NCBI GenBank assembly: GCA_035549075.1
Contig: DASZRT010000075.1
Coordinates: 46,946-110,945 of the forward strand
DNA: 64,000 nt
Reading direction: 5' to 3'
From: DASZFV01 sp035549075
GTDB lineage: Bacteria > Myxococcota_A > Polyangia > Fen-1088
Part shown: in pieces, positions 1-8,080 of the stretch
Layout of the letters: each line of letters opens with the position of its first letter
How positions within the stretch are numbered: position 1 is the stretch's first letter
Notes under the pieces: model-generated
What the model saw: only the letters and a program-made list of their open reading frames with translations
Database searches by the model: none
Told to the model about the DNA's origin: nothing
Translations under genes and position numbers: made by a program

Positions 1-2
1 TC

Positions 3-1379
3 AGCAAGGCGGCCGAGCACGTGCGCCAGGGCTACTCGCTCGGCGCCGTCGACTACGTGTTCAAGCCCTTCGACGCCGAGATCCTGCGCTCGAAGGTCAA
101 CGTCTTCGTCGAGCTGTACCGCAACCGCGAGCACGTGCGCCGGCAGGCCGAGCAGCTGCGCATCCTCGAAGAGCGCCGCCGTTCGGCCGACCTGCTCGAT
201 TCGGTCCGCCGCCAGAACGAGCTCATCCTCAACGCCGTGGGCGAGGGCATCTTCGGCTTCGACGCCGACGGGCGCGTCGCCTTCGTGAACCCCGCCGCCT
301 GCCGGCTCTCGGGCTTCCGGCGTGAGGAGCTGCTCGGTCAACCGGGCCACGCGCTGCTTCACCACACGCGCGCCGACGGCGGGCACTGCGGCGGCGCCGA
401 TTGCGACCTCTACGACGTCATGCGCGGGCGCGCCGCGCGGCCCATCGAACGCGAAGTCCTGTGGCGGCGCGACGGCTCGAGCATTCCCATCGAAGGGCTC
501 GGCACGCTCATCTCCGACGGCTCGGACATCGCGAGCGTGCTCGTGTTTCGCGACGTCGCCGAGCGCCTCCAAATCGAACGCGAGCGCGGGCGCCTCGTGC
601 GCGAGCTCGAGGAGGCGATCGTCGCGCGAGACGACTTTCTTTCGATCGCCTCGCACGAGCTGCGCACGCCGCTCACGCCGATCCGCCTCACGGTTCAGCG
701 GCTCCGTCGCAAAGGAGTGGGCCCCGCGGCCCCCATGCCCAAGGCCCTCGCGACCCAGCTCGAGACGATGGAGCGTCAGGTGGGACGGCTCGACACGCTC
801 ATCAACGAGCTGCTCGACGTCTCTCGCATCACCGTCGGGCGCATGGACCTCGAGGTGTCGGAGTTCGACCTGTGCGCGCTCGTGCGCGAGGTCGTCGCGC
901 GCTTCCAACAAGAGCTCGATTGGGGCGGCCACGACGTGACCGTCGACCTCGGCGCGCCCACGATGGGCGCGTGGGATCGCCTGCGCCTCGATCAAGTCGT
1001 GAGCAACCTGCTGTCGAACGCCATGAAGTACGGCGGCGAGCGAAAGAAGATCGAGATCGCGGTCGCCGACACGGGGCCGACGGTCAGCGTCTCGATCCGC
1101 GACCACGGCCTCGGCATTTCCCCAGAGGATCAGGAGCGCATCTTCGACCGCTTCGAGCGCCTGATCTCCGTGCGGCACTTCGGCGGGTTCGGCCTGGGCC
1201 TGTGGATCGTTCGTCAAATCGCCGAGGCACACGGCGGGCGCGTTCGCGTCGACAGCGCCCCCGGTGTCGGGTCGACCTTCACCGTCGAGATCCCCCGCGC
1301 GGCCCAGGTCGGCGCCGACGCGAAGCGAGACTCGGCGGCGCCGAGGGTGGCGCGCGCGCCGACGCAACCTCAACGGTGA
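3..1379 (+). CDS. Hybrid sensor histidine kinase (receiver end-PAS-HisKA-HATPase), 5' truncated
   Basis: The reading frame is open to the left edge of the window, so the start lies outside. The first visible residues (SLGAVDYVFKPF) are the conserved Lys-Pro end of a response-regulator receiver domain. They are followed by a coiled linker, a PAS domain (LNAVGEGIFGFDADGRV), a HisKA domain with H-box SHELRTPL, and an HATPase with N-box DQVVSNLLSNAMKYGG and G-boxes DHGLGI and GFGLGL. This is a cytoplasmic hybrid kinase: receiver phosphorylation probably controls or is controlled by the kinase core. No membrane segment is visible in the part present. It ends 5 bp before a stand-alone receiver gene, its likely partner. 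GTG codons near the edge are internal, not starts. Confidence 0.93.
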   Translation, partial: SKAAEHVRQGYSLGAVDYVFKPFDAEILRSKVNVFVELYRNREHVRRQAEQLRILEERRRSADLLDSVRRQNELILNAVGEGIFGFDADGRVAFVNPAACRLSGFRREELLGQPGHALLHHTRADGGHCGGADCDLYDVMRGRAARPIEREVLWRRDGSSIPIEGLGTLISDGSDIASVLVFRDVAERLQIERERGRLVRELEEAIVARDDFLSIASHELRTPLTPIRLTVQRLRRKGVGPAAPMPKALATQLETMERQVGRLDTLINELLDVSRITVGRMDLEVSEFDLCALVREVVARFQQELDWGGHDVTVDLGAPTMGAWDRLRLDQVVSNLLSNAMKYGGERKKIEIAVADTGPTVSVSIRDHGLGISPEDQERIFDRFERLISVRHFGGFGLGLWIVRQIAEAHGGRVRVDSAPGVGSTFTVEIPRAAQVGADAKRDSAAPRVARAPTQPQR

Positions 1380-1384
1380 GCGAG

Positions 1385-1756
1385 ATGTCGGCCCCGATCC
1401 TCCTCATCGAAGACGATCGCGACATCTGCGAGATCGTCGTCGAGGTCCTCGCCGACGAGGGCTTCGAGACGATCGCCGTGTCGAATGGCGCCGAGGGCCT
1501 GAAGCAATTGCGGGCCGAAGGCGCCGCGCGGCCCTTCGTCATCGTGCTCGACCTGATGCTGCCGGTCATGGACGCGTGGCAGTTTCGCTCGGTTCAGGCG
1601 GGCGACGCCGCGATCGCCGACATCCCGGTCGTGATCTTCTCGGCGAACCCGAAGATCGCGCAGCACGCCGATGCGCTGGGCGCGGCTGCGCTCTTGCGCA
1701 AGCCGCCGAACCTCGACGAGCTCATCGAAATTGTGGGCCGTTTCAAGCCAATCTAA
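1385..1756 (+). CDS. Stand-alone response regulator receiver
   Basis: A single receiver domain of about 123 residues with acidic pocket EDD near the N-terminus, phospho-acceptor Asp in VLDLMLPVMD and the conserved Lys in LLRKPP. There is no output domain, so it probably passes phosphate on or acts by protein contact. The ATG is preceded by GGTGAG at 4 nt. A GTG at 1376 overlaps the kinase stop codon as GTGA and is an equally possible start, adding VSE; either way the gene is translationally linked to the upstream kinase and is its likely target. Confidence 0.92.
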   Translation: MSAPILLIEDDRDICEIVVEVLADEGFETIAVSNGAEGLKQLRAEGAARPFVIVLDLMLPVMDAWQFRSVQAGDAAIADIPVVIFSANPKIAQHADALGAAALLRKPPNLDELIEIVGRFKPI

Positions 1757-1844
1757 AGGGGGAACGCCCGGCGCCTTCGGCGTCGCGTTGCTCGTCGCAA
1801 CCGCCACCCGCGCCTCTGCGTCCCCCCTTGCCCCCGCTGGTCGT

Positions 1845-1860
1845 CGCGGCAAAAGCCGCG
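1845..1860. terminator. Hairpin between convergent genes
   Basis: Perfect 6-bp stem CGCGGC/GCCGCG with an AAAA loop between the 3' ends of two convergent genes. There is no T tract, so factor-independent termination is uncertain. The rest of 1757-1880 shows a smaller CGCC-TTC-GGCG hairpin near 1774 and no gene. Confidence 0.3.
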
Positions 1861-1880
1861 TCGCCCAACCGCTGTGCCGC

Positions 1881-2075
1881 TCAGACGTAGCGCGTGATCT
1901 TGGCGATCACGAAGCCGATCGCGAAGGCGCCGAGCAACGAGCGGCCCGGGTAGCGCTTCACGATGCGAAGGGCGTCGGAGCGGTAACCGTCGAGGGCCTT
2001 GCGGGCGTCCTCGACACGCTCGGGCATCTTCTCGATCTCGTTGGCGATGGTGGCGATCGACGACTTGGCGTTCAT
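1881..2075 (-). CDS. DUF883/ElaB-like small membrane-anchored protein
   Basis: A 64-residue protein. It has an N-terminal amphipathic helix rich in Glu and Lys, then the motif KRYPGRSLLGAFAIGFVIAKI, which matches the HPG(K/R)SLLGA-type membrane tail of DUF883/ElaB/YqjD proteins known to tether ribosomes or associate with the inner membrane in stationary phase. The start was chosen at the ATG preceded by a perfect AGGAGGT ribosome binding site; a longer open frame to 2180 has no such site. It belongs to a group of small stress-type membrane proteins on this strand. The assignment rests on the tail motif, so the function is tentative. Confidence 0.75.
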   Translation of the reverse strand: MNAKSSIATIANEIEKMPERVEDARKALDGYRSDALRIVKRYPGRSLLGAFAIGFVIAKITRYV

Positions 2076-2196
2076 GGGGAACCTCCTGTGGTTGTGACCT
2101 TCTGTGAATTCAATGGGTGTGCCAGGCGAAGGAGCTGTGATGTGTGGGCTTTTCTGGGGTGTGGCGGCCGAGGCGGTCACGCCGACGCCACGTCGT

Positions 2197-2568
2197 TTAC
2201 GCGCGCGAAACGGCGTCGAGGAGCACGGCCAGGTCGACGGGCTTGCGCATGATGAGGACGCCGCTGGGCGCGCGCGACGGATCCGAGGTCGAGATGAGCA
2301 CGGGAATTTCGCGCAGCGCCGGGTCGGCCTTCATTTCGGCATAGACGGCGCCGCCATCCATGCGCGGCATGATGAGATCGAGGATCACGACGTGGGGACG
2401 CTCGTCGAGCGCCCGCATCAGCGCGAGCGCGTCGACGCCGTTGGTCGCGAGCTCGACGGCGTAGCCTTCCTCTTCGAAGACGTCGCGCAGGGTCTCGCGG
2501 ATCGTCTCCTCGTCGTCGACGATGACGACGGTGCGCCGTGGCGCGAGCACGCTGTCGACGGCGGTCAT
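2197..2568 (-). CDS. Response regulator receiver protein
   Basis: A 123-residue receiver domain with VIVDDEE acidic pocket, phospho-acceptor in VILDLIMPRMDGG, and MRKPVD carrying the switch Lys. It has no output domain. Its ATG overlaps the TGA of the upstream histidine kinase (ATGA), so the two are translationally coupled and form a kinase/receiver pair. The target is unknown; the neighbouring membrane-protein genes are candidates for the controlled process, but nothing in the sequence proves this. Confidence 0.92.
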   Translation of the reverse strand: MTAVDSVLAPRRTVVIVDDEETIRETLRDVFEEEGYAVELATNGVDALALMRALDERPHVVILDLIMPRMDGGAVYAEMKADPALREIPVLISTSDPSRAPSGVLIMRKPVDLAVLLDAVSRA

Positions 2569-3410
2569 GGCGCCGCCGCCAAGGGTGGCAAGGGTGGACC
2601 GTGCGGCCGGACGACGTTGCGTGGCAGGGTGAGCCGAAAGATCGTCCGGGCGGCCCCGCCGAGATCGGCGTCGAGCGCCCCCCCGTGCGCCGTTGCGATC
2701 TCGCGCGAGATGTAAAGCCCCAGCCCGAGGCCGCGCGTGCGCGGGTCGCGCTCGTTCCCGCGGAACGGCTCGAAGAGCAGGGGGCGCAGCTCGGACGCGA
2801 GCGTCCCGGCGTTCTCGACGGTGAGCACGACGCGCTCGGGCGCGCGGCCGTCGATGTGCACGCAAACGGGCGCGTTCGGCGACCCATGCTGGAGGGCGTT
2901 GTCGAGGAGGTTCGACAAGATCTGCGCCACGCGCTCGCGATCCCACGAGCCTGCGGCGTCGCCGATGGCATCGACGACGATCGTGTGCTCGGGGTGCGCG
3001 GCGTCGGCCGCGTGCGCGGCCTCGCGCGCGACGTCGTCGAGGGCGAAGCGCGTCAGCGCGAGATCGAGGCCATCGCCCGTGCGCAGCCGCGTGAAGTCGA
3101 TCAGCTGATCGATCATGCGTCCGAGGCGTTGGGCGCTCAAGAGGATGCGGCCCGCGGCCTTGTCGGCTTTGGCGCTCGCGTTGAGCCGCGCGATGTAGCT
3201 CGCGCCGGTCGTGATCGCCGACAGCGGGTTGCGCAGCTCGTGGCCGAGCATCCCCGCGAACAGCTCGTTGTAGCGCGCGCTGCGGTCCGCCTCGGCGCGC
3301 GCTTCCTTTTCCCGCGCGCGAGCTTCGCGCAGTGCCGCCTCGGCGTCTCGGTGACGGCCGGGTGGCTCACGATTCGGAGCGCGCATTTCGTGGCGATTGG
3401 CGGAGCCCAT
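2565..3410 (-). CDS. Soluble histidine kinase
   Basis: A 281-residue kinase: a charged coiled N-terminus (residues 20-45), HisKA with H-box GHELRNPL (His near residue 57), and HATPase with N-box QILSNLLDNALQHG and G-box RGLGLGLYISREI. There is no transmembrane segment and no recognisable sensor domain, so the input must come through a partner or the short N-terminus. The tail (VVRPHGPPLPP) is disordered. It starts 11 bp after the stop of the small membrane protein gene and overlaps the downstream receiver by 4 bp. An internal ATG at 3386 is an alternative start. Confidence 0.92.
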   Translation of the reverse strand: MGSANRHEMRAPNREPPGRHRDAEAALREARAREKEARAEADRSARYNELFAGMLGHELRNPLSAITTGASYIARLNASAKADKAAGRILLSAQRLGRMIDQLIDFTRLRTGDGLDLALTRFALDDVAREAAHAADAAHPEHTIVVDAIGDAAGSWDRERVAQILSNLLDNALQHGSPNAPVCVHIDGRAPERVVLTVENAGTLASELRPLLFEPFRGNERDPRTRGLGLGLYISREIATAHGGALDADLGGAARTIFRLTLPRNVVRPHGPPLPPLAAAP

Positions 3411-3421
3411 GGCGCGCTCGC

Positions 3422-3802
3422 TCAGGCCTCGCCGGCCCCCGCAGGTGACGCCGCGCCCGCGGCTTCGGGAGCGCCCGCCGCTTCGGCGATGACGCGCTCG
3501 AGCGCGGGCAAAAGCGTGAGGCGCGCGCCGAACCGCACACCTGCGCCCAGCAGCTTGCGCCCCGCGGGTGAACCGAGGCCGCCGCCGATGAGATAGCCGA
3601 GGCCCAGCGTCGTCGCGAGCGTCGCGACCGGATGTGCCTCGACGATCGCGCTCACGATCTTGCCGACGTCGGCCGCCGCCGTCGCGACGCTCTCGACCGC
3701 GCTGCCCGCTGCTTCTTCGGCGTCGGCCGCGGCGGCGTCGATCGAAGCCGCTCCGTTCTTCGGTGCTTCTTCGCTCGCCTCTGAAATGTCCATCGTCGTC
3801 AT
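3422..3802 (-). CDS. Ala-rich small membrane protein, unknown function
   Basis: A 126-residue protein with an acidic, Ala-rich N-terminal half (residues 1-55) and one hydrophobic Gly-rich segment (HPVATLATTLGLGYLIGGGL, about residues 57-76) that resembles the membrane tails of DUF883 and DUF3618 proteins. The ATG has a strong GGAGGAGGG ribosome binding site. I do not recognise a defined family. Its position between DUF3618-like, holin-X-like and kinase genes suggests an envelope-associated stress role. Confidence 0.75.
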   Translation of the reverse strand: MTTMDISEASEEAPKNGAASIDAAAADAEEAAGSAVESVATAAADVGKIVSAIVEAHPVATLATTLGLGYLIGGGLGSPAGRKLLGAGVRFGARLTLLPALERVIAEAAGAPEAAGAASPAGAGEA

Positions 3803-3832
3803 GATCCCTCCTCCGTTCGCTTCATCACGTCT

Positions 3833-4066
3833 TCACTTTGAGCGCCCGCGCCCGATCCAGAGCCCCGCGGCGAACGCGCCCGCGACCAACCAGCCCGGAT
3901 GCGCGCGGACCCAGCCGCGCCAGTCCGTCACGCGCGCGACCTCGTTGCCGAGCGCGCGCACCGAGGTCGACACCCGCGCGCGCGCGAGGGCGATCTCGGC
4001 CTCGATGTCGTCGATCTCCGAAGCCCGATCCGACGACCGCACGAGGCTCGTGTCAGTGACCGACAT
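3833..4066 (-). CDS. DUF3618-like membrane protein
   Basis: A 77-residue protein with the DUF3618 layout: an N-terminal region of the type IEAEIALARARVSTSVRALGNEVA (short helix that pairs with itself) followed by HPGWLVAGAFAAGLWIGRG, a single membrane helix with a Gly-rich face and a basic end. The family is common in operons with Phage_holin_3_6 and DUF883 proteins. It overlaps the upstream holin-like gene by 14 bp, which implies cotranslation. Confidence 0.8.
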   Translation of the reverse strand: MSVTDTSLVRSSDRASEIDDIEAEIALARARVSTSVRALGNEVARVTDWRGWVRAHPGWLVAGAFAAGLWIGRGRSK

Positions 4067-4463
4067 GAGCCTCGTCCTTTCGCGGCACGAGCAGGCTCAC
4101 CGTGTGGTCGAGCTGCGAGAGCGTCTCGCGCAGCGGCGGCTTGGACGCGCGCCTCAGGACGACGAAGAGCGCGCCCGCGCCGAGCGCGAGGTGCCCGCCG
4201 CCGACGACGAGAAACGCGATCGCGCCGCCCCAGGGGCCCGCGAGCGCCAGCGCCGCCGCCACGGCGACGAGCGCATACCCCAACGCCCCGAGCGCGCCCG
4301 CGAGGGCGATGAGCCCGATCCGGCGCGTCTCCACCCGCGCCGTCTCCTCGAGCTCGACCCGCGCGAGCTTGATGTGCCCGGCGACGAGGGCTCCGAGCCC
4401 CTCGACGACGTTCTCGACGAGGGGCGCGAAGCCGGCCGGCCGTTCTTGCGACGTCGACCTCAT
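4053..4463 (-). CDS. Phage holin superfamily 3_6 (DUF1469)-like membrane protein
   Basis: A 136-residue protein with an amphipathic N-terminal part (LGALVAGHIKLARVELEETARVETRR) and two hydrophobic hairpin segments (about residues 50-73 and 79-105). This is the pattern of the Phage_holin_3_6/DUF1469 family. Despite the name, chromosomal members are not lysis proteins and usually sit beside DUF3618 and DUF883-type genes, as here. Its 3' end overlaps the DUF3618-like gene. Confidence 0.8.
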   Translation of the reverse strand: MRSTSQERPAGFAPLVENVVEGLGALVAGHIKLARVELEETARVETRRIGLIALAGALGALGYALVAVAAALALAGPWGGAIAFLVVGGGHLALGAGALFVVLRRASKPPLRETLSQLDHTVSLLVPRKDEAHVGH

Positions 4464-4470
4464 GGCCGCG

Positions 4471-4617
4471 TCAGAGCCGCCGACCCTGGACGACGCGCAC
4501 GAGGACCATCACGACCGCGGCGATGAGCAAGAGGTGAATGAACCCGCCCATCGTGTATGAGCCCACGAGCCCAATGGCCCAAAGAACCAGCAAGATGAGT
4601 GCGATGGTGTAGAGCAT
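4471..4617 (-). CDS. Lmo0937-family 48-residue membrane protein
   Basis: MLYTIALILLVLWAIGLVGS followed by YTMGGFIHLLLIAAVVMVLV and a short basic tail: two membrane segments with the conserved G(F)IHLLL core of the lmo0937 family. These tiny proteins are widespread and of unknown function, often induced by stress. The ATG has an AGGAGA ribosome binding site at 6 nt. It lies between the AI-2E family transporter gene and the holin-like gene on the same strand. Confidence 0.85.
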   Translation of the reverse strand: MLYTIALILLVLWAIGLVGSYTMGGFIHLLLIAAVVMVLVRVVQGRRL

Positions 4618-4654
4618 GACGATGTCTCCTTGAGTGGGTGTCGGGGGTTGAACG

Positions 4655-5878
4655 TCACTGTTTCGCGATGGCGACCGCGATGGCGGCCGCCTCTTCTGCG
4701 GGGGCGCCCTCGGTGAGGGCGGCGTAGGTCTCTTCGGCGCGCTCCGCGGCGGCGCGCTCCTCGGGCGTCTCGCTGAGCGGCTGGCCCGGCAGCTCGACGC
4801 GCAGCTCCTCGACCAGCATGCGCAGCGCCGCCGCGATGGGCAGGGCGAGCAGCGCGCCCATGATGCCCAGCAGCTCGCCGCCGATGACGAGCGCGAGCGT
4901 GACGGCGACGGCCGACAGGCGCAGCACGCGGCCATAGACGCGGGGCACGATGAGCCGGTTCTCGATCTCTTGATAGACGATCACGAGCGCGACGAGGGAG
5001 ATCGTCATGACCGTGCCGTGCGGCAGCGCGACGAGCGCGAGGGGCGCCAGCGTGAGCGCGCCGCCCACGAACGGGATGACGTCGGCCACGGCCGCGAAGG
5101 TCGCGAACGCGGTCGCGTTGGGCAGGCGGAAGGCCGTCAGGAGCGCGAAGACGTAGACGCCGATCGCCGCCGACGTCAGCAGCTGGCCGCGCACGTAGCC
5201 GCCGACGATCGCCTCGAGGTTCAGCATGATGCGCGCGAGGCGCACGTGGTACTGGCGCGGAACGATCGCGTAGAGCGTGCCTTGCGAGCGCTCGGGATCG
5301 ACGAGCACATAGACGGCGAGGGCGAGCGACGTCGCCGCCCAGCCGAGCCACACGCCGAGGCGGCTCGACACCTGGACGGCCTCGCGGCTCGACGCGACGA
5401 AGAGCTTGCTGGGGTCGGCGTGGCGAATCGATTCGGCGAGCGGCGCCGTGAGCGCCGACCGCTCGAAGTAGGTGGCGACCTGCTGCTGAATCGTCGGCAG
5501 GTCGTGCAGCACGCGCGTCAGCTCGGCCCACAGCGCGGGCAGCGTCACGAGCGCGATGCCCGCGGTGGCGGCGACGACGGCGAACAGCACCGCCGCGACG
5601 GCGGGGCCGCGCTTGAGGCCGCGCTTCTCGAGCGCGCCCACGACGGGGTTCAGCGTTCCGACCACGATGAGCGCGACCGAGACCGCGAGCAGCACGGGCC
5701 AGAGCCGCACGAACAGCCACACGCCACCGACGAGCGCCGCCGCGACGAGCATCGTGCGCGGCGAGACCTCGATCGATCGGCCGCGCTGACGCGGTCGGGG
5801 CGACGGCGTCGTGTGAGCGTGAGCGCGGCGCGAGGCGTGTGATCTCGGGATCGTGTCGTTGGCGGCGGAAGCGTGCAT
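4655..5878 (-). CDS. AI-2E family transporter (PerM-type permease)
   Basis: A 407-residue integral membrane protein. Residues 40-90 hold two helices, then comes a soluble loop (LPTIQQQVATYFERS), then a C-terminal bundle with the family signatures GGYVRGQLL, PNATAFATFAAVADVIPFVGG and QEIENRLIVPRVYG. PerM/AI-2E proteins are broadly distributed exporters or secondary transporters whose substrates are mostly unknown, and the name should not be taken to mean autoinducer transport here. The N-terminus is basic and disordered, and the C-terminus is an acidic Ala-rich tail. A candidate ECF-type promoter (5953-5978) lies about 70 bp upstream. Confidence 0.92.
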   Translation of the reverse strand: MHASAANDTIPRSHASRRAHAHTTPSPRPRQRGRSIEVSPRTMLVAAALVGGVWLFVRLWPVLLAVSVALIVVGTLNPVVGALEKRGLKRGPAVAAVLFAVVAATAGIALVTLPALWAELTRVLHDLPTIQQQVATYFERSALTAPLAESIRHADPSKLFVASSREAVQVSSRLGVWLGWAATSLALAVYVLVDPERSQGTLYAIVPRQYHVRLARIMLNLEAIVGGYVRGQLLTSAAIGVYVFALLTAFRLPNATAFATFAAVADVIPFVGGALTLAPLALVALPHGTVMTISLVALVIVYQEIENRLIVPRVYGRVLRLSAVAVTLALVIGGELLGIMGALLALPIAAALRMLVEELRVELPGQPLSETPEERAAAERAEETYAALTEGAPAEEAAAIAVAIAKQ

Positions 5879-5922
5879 GGGCTGTGTTTTCCTAGAGCGA
5901 GCGACGTGCCAGCCTCCAAGGT

Positions 5923-5941
5923 GAAAATCGGCGCGATTTTC
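5923..5941. repeat. Perfect inverted repeat in the AI-2E gene leader
   Basis: GAAAATCG-GCG-CGATTTTC, an 8-bp perfect stem with a 3-nt loop, between the debranching-enzyme stop and the AI-2E start. It could be an operator or part of the terminator of the trehalose operon. There is no T tract. Confidence 0.4.
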
Positions 5942-5952
5942 CGCGGTTCGGC

Positions 5953-5978
5953 CTCGCCGCGCTGCTCGCGCGGGTTAC
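5953..5978 (-). promoter_or_regulatory. Candidate ECF-sigma promoter GTAACC-N16-CGAG
   Basis: On the minus strand GTAACC (5978-5973) is followed after exactly 16 nt by CGAG (5956-5953). The -35 half and spacing match the divergent elements at 27435-27527; the -10 half differs in its last two bases. It would give a leader of about 70 nt for the AI-2E transporter gene. A 13-bp direct repeat, CCGAGCCGTGACG, at 5978 and 6007 touches this site. Confidence 0.35.
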
Positions 5979-6022
5979 CGAGCCGTGACGTCGGCCAGGG
6001 GTGTCCCCGAGCCGTGACGCGC

Positions 6023-8080
6023 TCAGCGCGGCGAATCGGACGGTTCGATCGAGGGCGCGCGCGGCGCCGACGACGTGCGATCGAGCGCGCGCAACAGCTC
6101 GGCGACGCCCCACGCCTGCGCGACGCAGCCACGCGGGCGAAACGGCGGCTCGGCGTCGAAGATCTCGCCGACTTGACCCAGGCACGCCTCCTCGGTGTTG
6201 GTGAGCAGGCCCGAGAACGACGCGCGCGCCGTCTCGCGCCGCGCGGGGTGCGTGCGCAGGAGCGCGTCGGTGTAGGGGCCCACGAGCCAGCTCCACACCG
6301 TGCCCTGATGGTACGCGGCGTCGCGCGTGCGCAGATCGCCGTGGTAGTTGGCTTGATAGCCGGCGTCGCGCGGCGCCAGCGAGCGCAGGCCCACGGGCGT
6401 CACGAGCGCGCCGTCGATCGCGGCGAGAACCGCGGGCCAGCGACGACGCTCGAGCACGGCGTGCGGCAGCGATATCGCGAGCAGCTGGTTGGGGCGCAGC
6501 GACGCGTCGGCGCGCACGTCGGGCCCGTCGAGCACGTCATAGAGATGGCCGCGCGCCTCGCACCAGAACCGCTCGTCGAAGCGCGCGCGCACCTCGCTGG
6601 CGCGCGCCTCGAGATCGCGGGCCACGTCGTCGCGACCGACGGTTCGCTCCCAGCCCGCGAGCACCGAGAGCGCGTTGAACCACAGGGCGTTGATCTCGAC
6701 GGCCTTGCCCCGGCGCGGTGTCACGACCCAGTCGCCGCACTTCGCGTCCATCCACGTGAGCGCGAAGCCGTCCTCACCTTGCGTGAGCAGGCCGTCGGCC
6801 GCGTCGACGTGGATGCCGAAGCGCGTGCCCGCGACGTGGCGTTTGACGATGTCCTCCATGAGCGGCAAGAGCTCGCGCACGAAGGCCAGGTCCTTGGTGT
6901 AGGCGAGGTAGCGGTGGATGGCATGGAAGAACCAGAGGGTCGCGTCGGCCGTGTGGTACAGGCCCTCGTGCGAGCCTTCGGGGAAGAGGTTGGGCACGAG
7001 CCCGTCGCGCACGTAGCTCGCGAAGGTGCGCAGGATCCAGCGCGCCTCGCGGTGCCGCCCCGGCAGCAGGCAGAGGCCCTCGAGGGAGATCATCGTGTCG
7101 CGGCCCCAGTCGGTGAACCAGTGGTAGCCGGCGATGACGGTGCGCAGGCTCTCGCCGCGGGCGCGCGCGCGGAAGGCGTCGATCGTGCGGCCGACGGGCG
7201 AGATGACGAAGAGGTCGGCGGCGAGCTCGAGCGTCGCCGTTCGCTCGTCGGGCGTCTCGCCCAACGAGCGCGAGATCAGGAAGCGGCGGCGGTCGCGCTC
7301 GCTCGCGAGCAGCTCGTCGGGGTCGATCCCGCGCAGCACCTCCCAGTCCTCGACGGACGCGACGAACGTCGCCGTCGTGCCCGCCTCGAGCACGACGTCG
7401 AAGCGCCCGCGCGACCACAGCGCGCCGCGCGAATCGTAGCCCCGCGCGGCTTCCGTCGCGTACTCGATGTCGCTCGTCTCGGACCGCTCGAAGACGAAAC
7501 TCGTGCGCGGGCCATGGACGTAGAGGCGCAGCGGCGGGTAGGGCGCGCCGGCGTCGAGCTCGAAGCGATCCTCGGTGAGCGAGACGGTGTAGGCGGGGAT
7601 CGCCGACGCGACCGAGCCTTCGTGCGCGCGCACGTGGACGGCGGGACGTAGCGAGAGCGTCGCGCCCTGGGGCGCCGACACGATCTCGTAGCGCACGATG
7701 ACGGTGTTCTGGCGCGCGGGGAGATACAAACGCTTCTCGAGGACGAGGCCGTCGCTCTCGAAGCGCCACACGGGCAGGCCGAGCTCGAGGCGGAACTCGG
7801 CGAGCGCGGCCGCGCCGTCGCCGCCGAGGGAGATCGTGTGGCCGTCCGCGAACGTGACCCACTCGGTGAGCTGGTTGAGCATCATCGTGCGGCCGAGCGG
7901 GTTGCGGAGCGCGGCGACGAGCAGGCCGTGGAACCGCCTCGTGATCCGTCCCGAGATCGTCCCCGAGGCGTAGCCGCCCATGCCGTTGCCGACGATCCAT
8001 TCGCGTTCGGCCAGGGCCGCAGGCGCTGTTTGCCCGCGCACGAACCCCACGAGCGTCGCGTCCGAGTGCGCCTTCGTCAT
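6023..8080 (-). CDS. Glycogen debranching enzyme (amylo-alpha-1,6-glucosidase, GH133 type)
   Basis: A 685-residue protein with the N-terminal GDE_N fold (EREWIVGNGMGGYASGTISG, residues 24-43) and a C-terminal (alpha/alpha)6 domain with signatures HWFTDWGRDTMISLEGL, NLFPEG, TWMDA and VEINALWFNAL. It hydrolyses alpha-1,6 branch glucose in glycogen in the cytoplasm. Here it stands in the place usually taken by TreX, feeding linear chains to TreY/TreZ. The start is the ATG that overlaps the treZ stop as ATGA. It is the last gene of the trehalose chain. Confidence 0.93.
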   Translation of the reverse strand: MTKAHSDATLVGFVRGQTAPAALAEREWIVGNGMGGYASGTISGRITRRFHGLLVAALRNPLGRTMMLNQLTEWVTFADGHTISLGGDGAAALAEFRLELGLPVWRFESDGLVLEKRLYLPARQNTVIVRYEIVSAPQGATLSLRPAVHVRAHEGSVASAIPAYTVSLTEDRFELDAGAPYPPLRLYVHGPRTSFVFERSETSDIEYATEAARGYDSRGALWSRGRFDVVLEAGTTATFVASVEDWEVLRGIDPDELLASERDRRRFLISRSLGETPDERTATLELAADLFVISPVGRTIDAFRARARGESLRTVIAGYHWFTDWGRDTMISLEGLCLLPGRHREARWILRTFASYVRDGLVPNLFPEGSHEGLYHTADATLWFFHAIHRYLAYTKDLAFVRELLPLMEDIVKRHVAGTRFGIHVDAADGLLTQGEDGFALTWMDAKCGDWVVTPRRGKAVEINALWFNALSVLAGWERTVGRDDVARDLEARASEVRARFDERFWCEARGHLYDVLDGPDVRADASLRPNQLLAISLPHAVLERRRWPAVLAAIDGALVTPVGLRSLAPRDAGYQANYHGDLRTRDAAYHQGTVWSWLVGPYTDALLRTHPARRETARASFSGLLTNTEEACLGQVGEIFDAEPPFRPRGCVAQAWGVAELLRALDRTSSAPRAPSIEPSDSPR

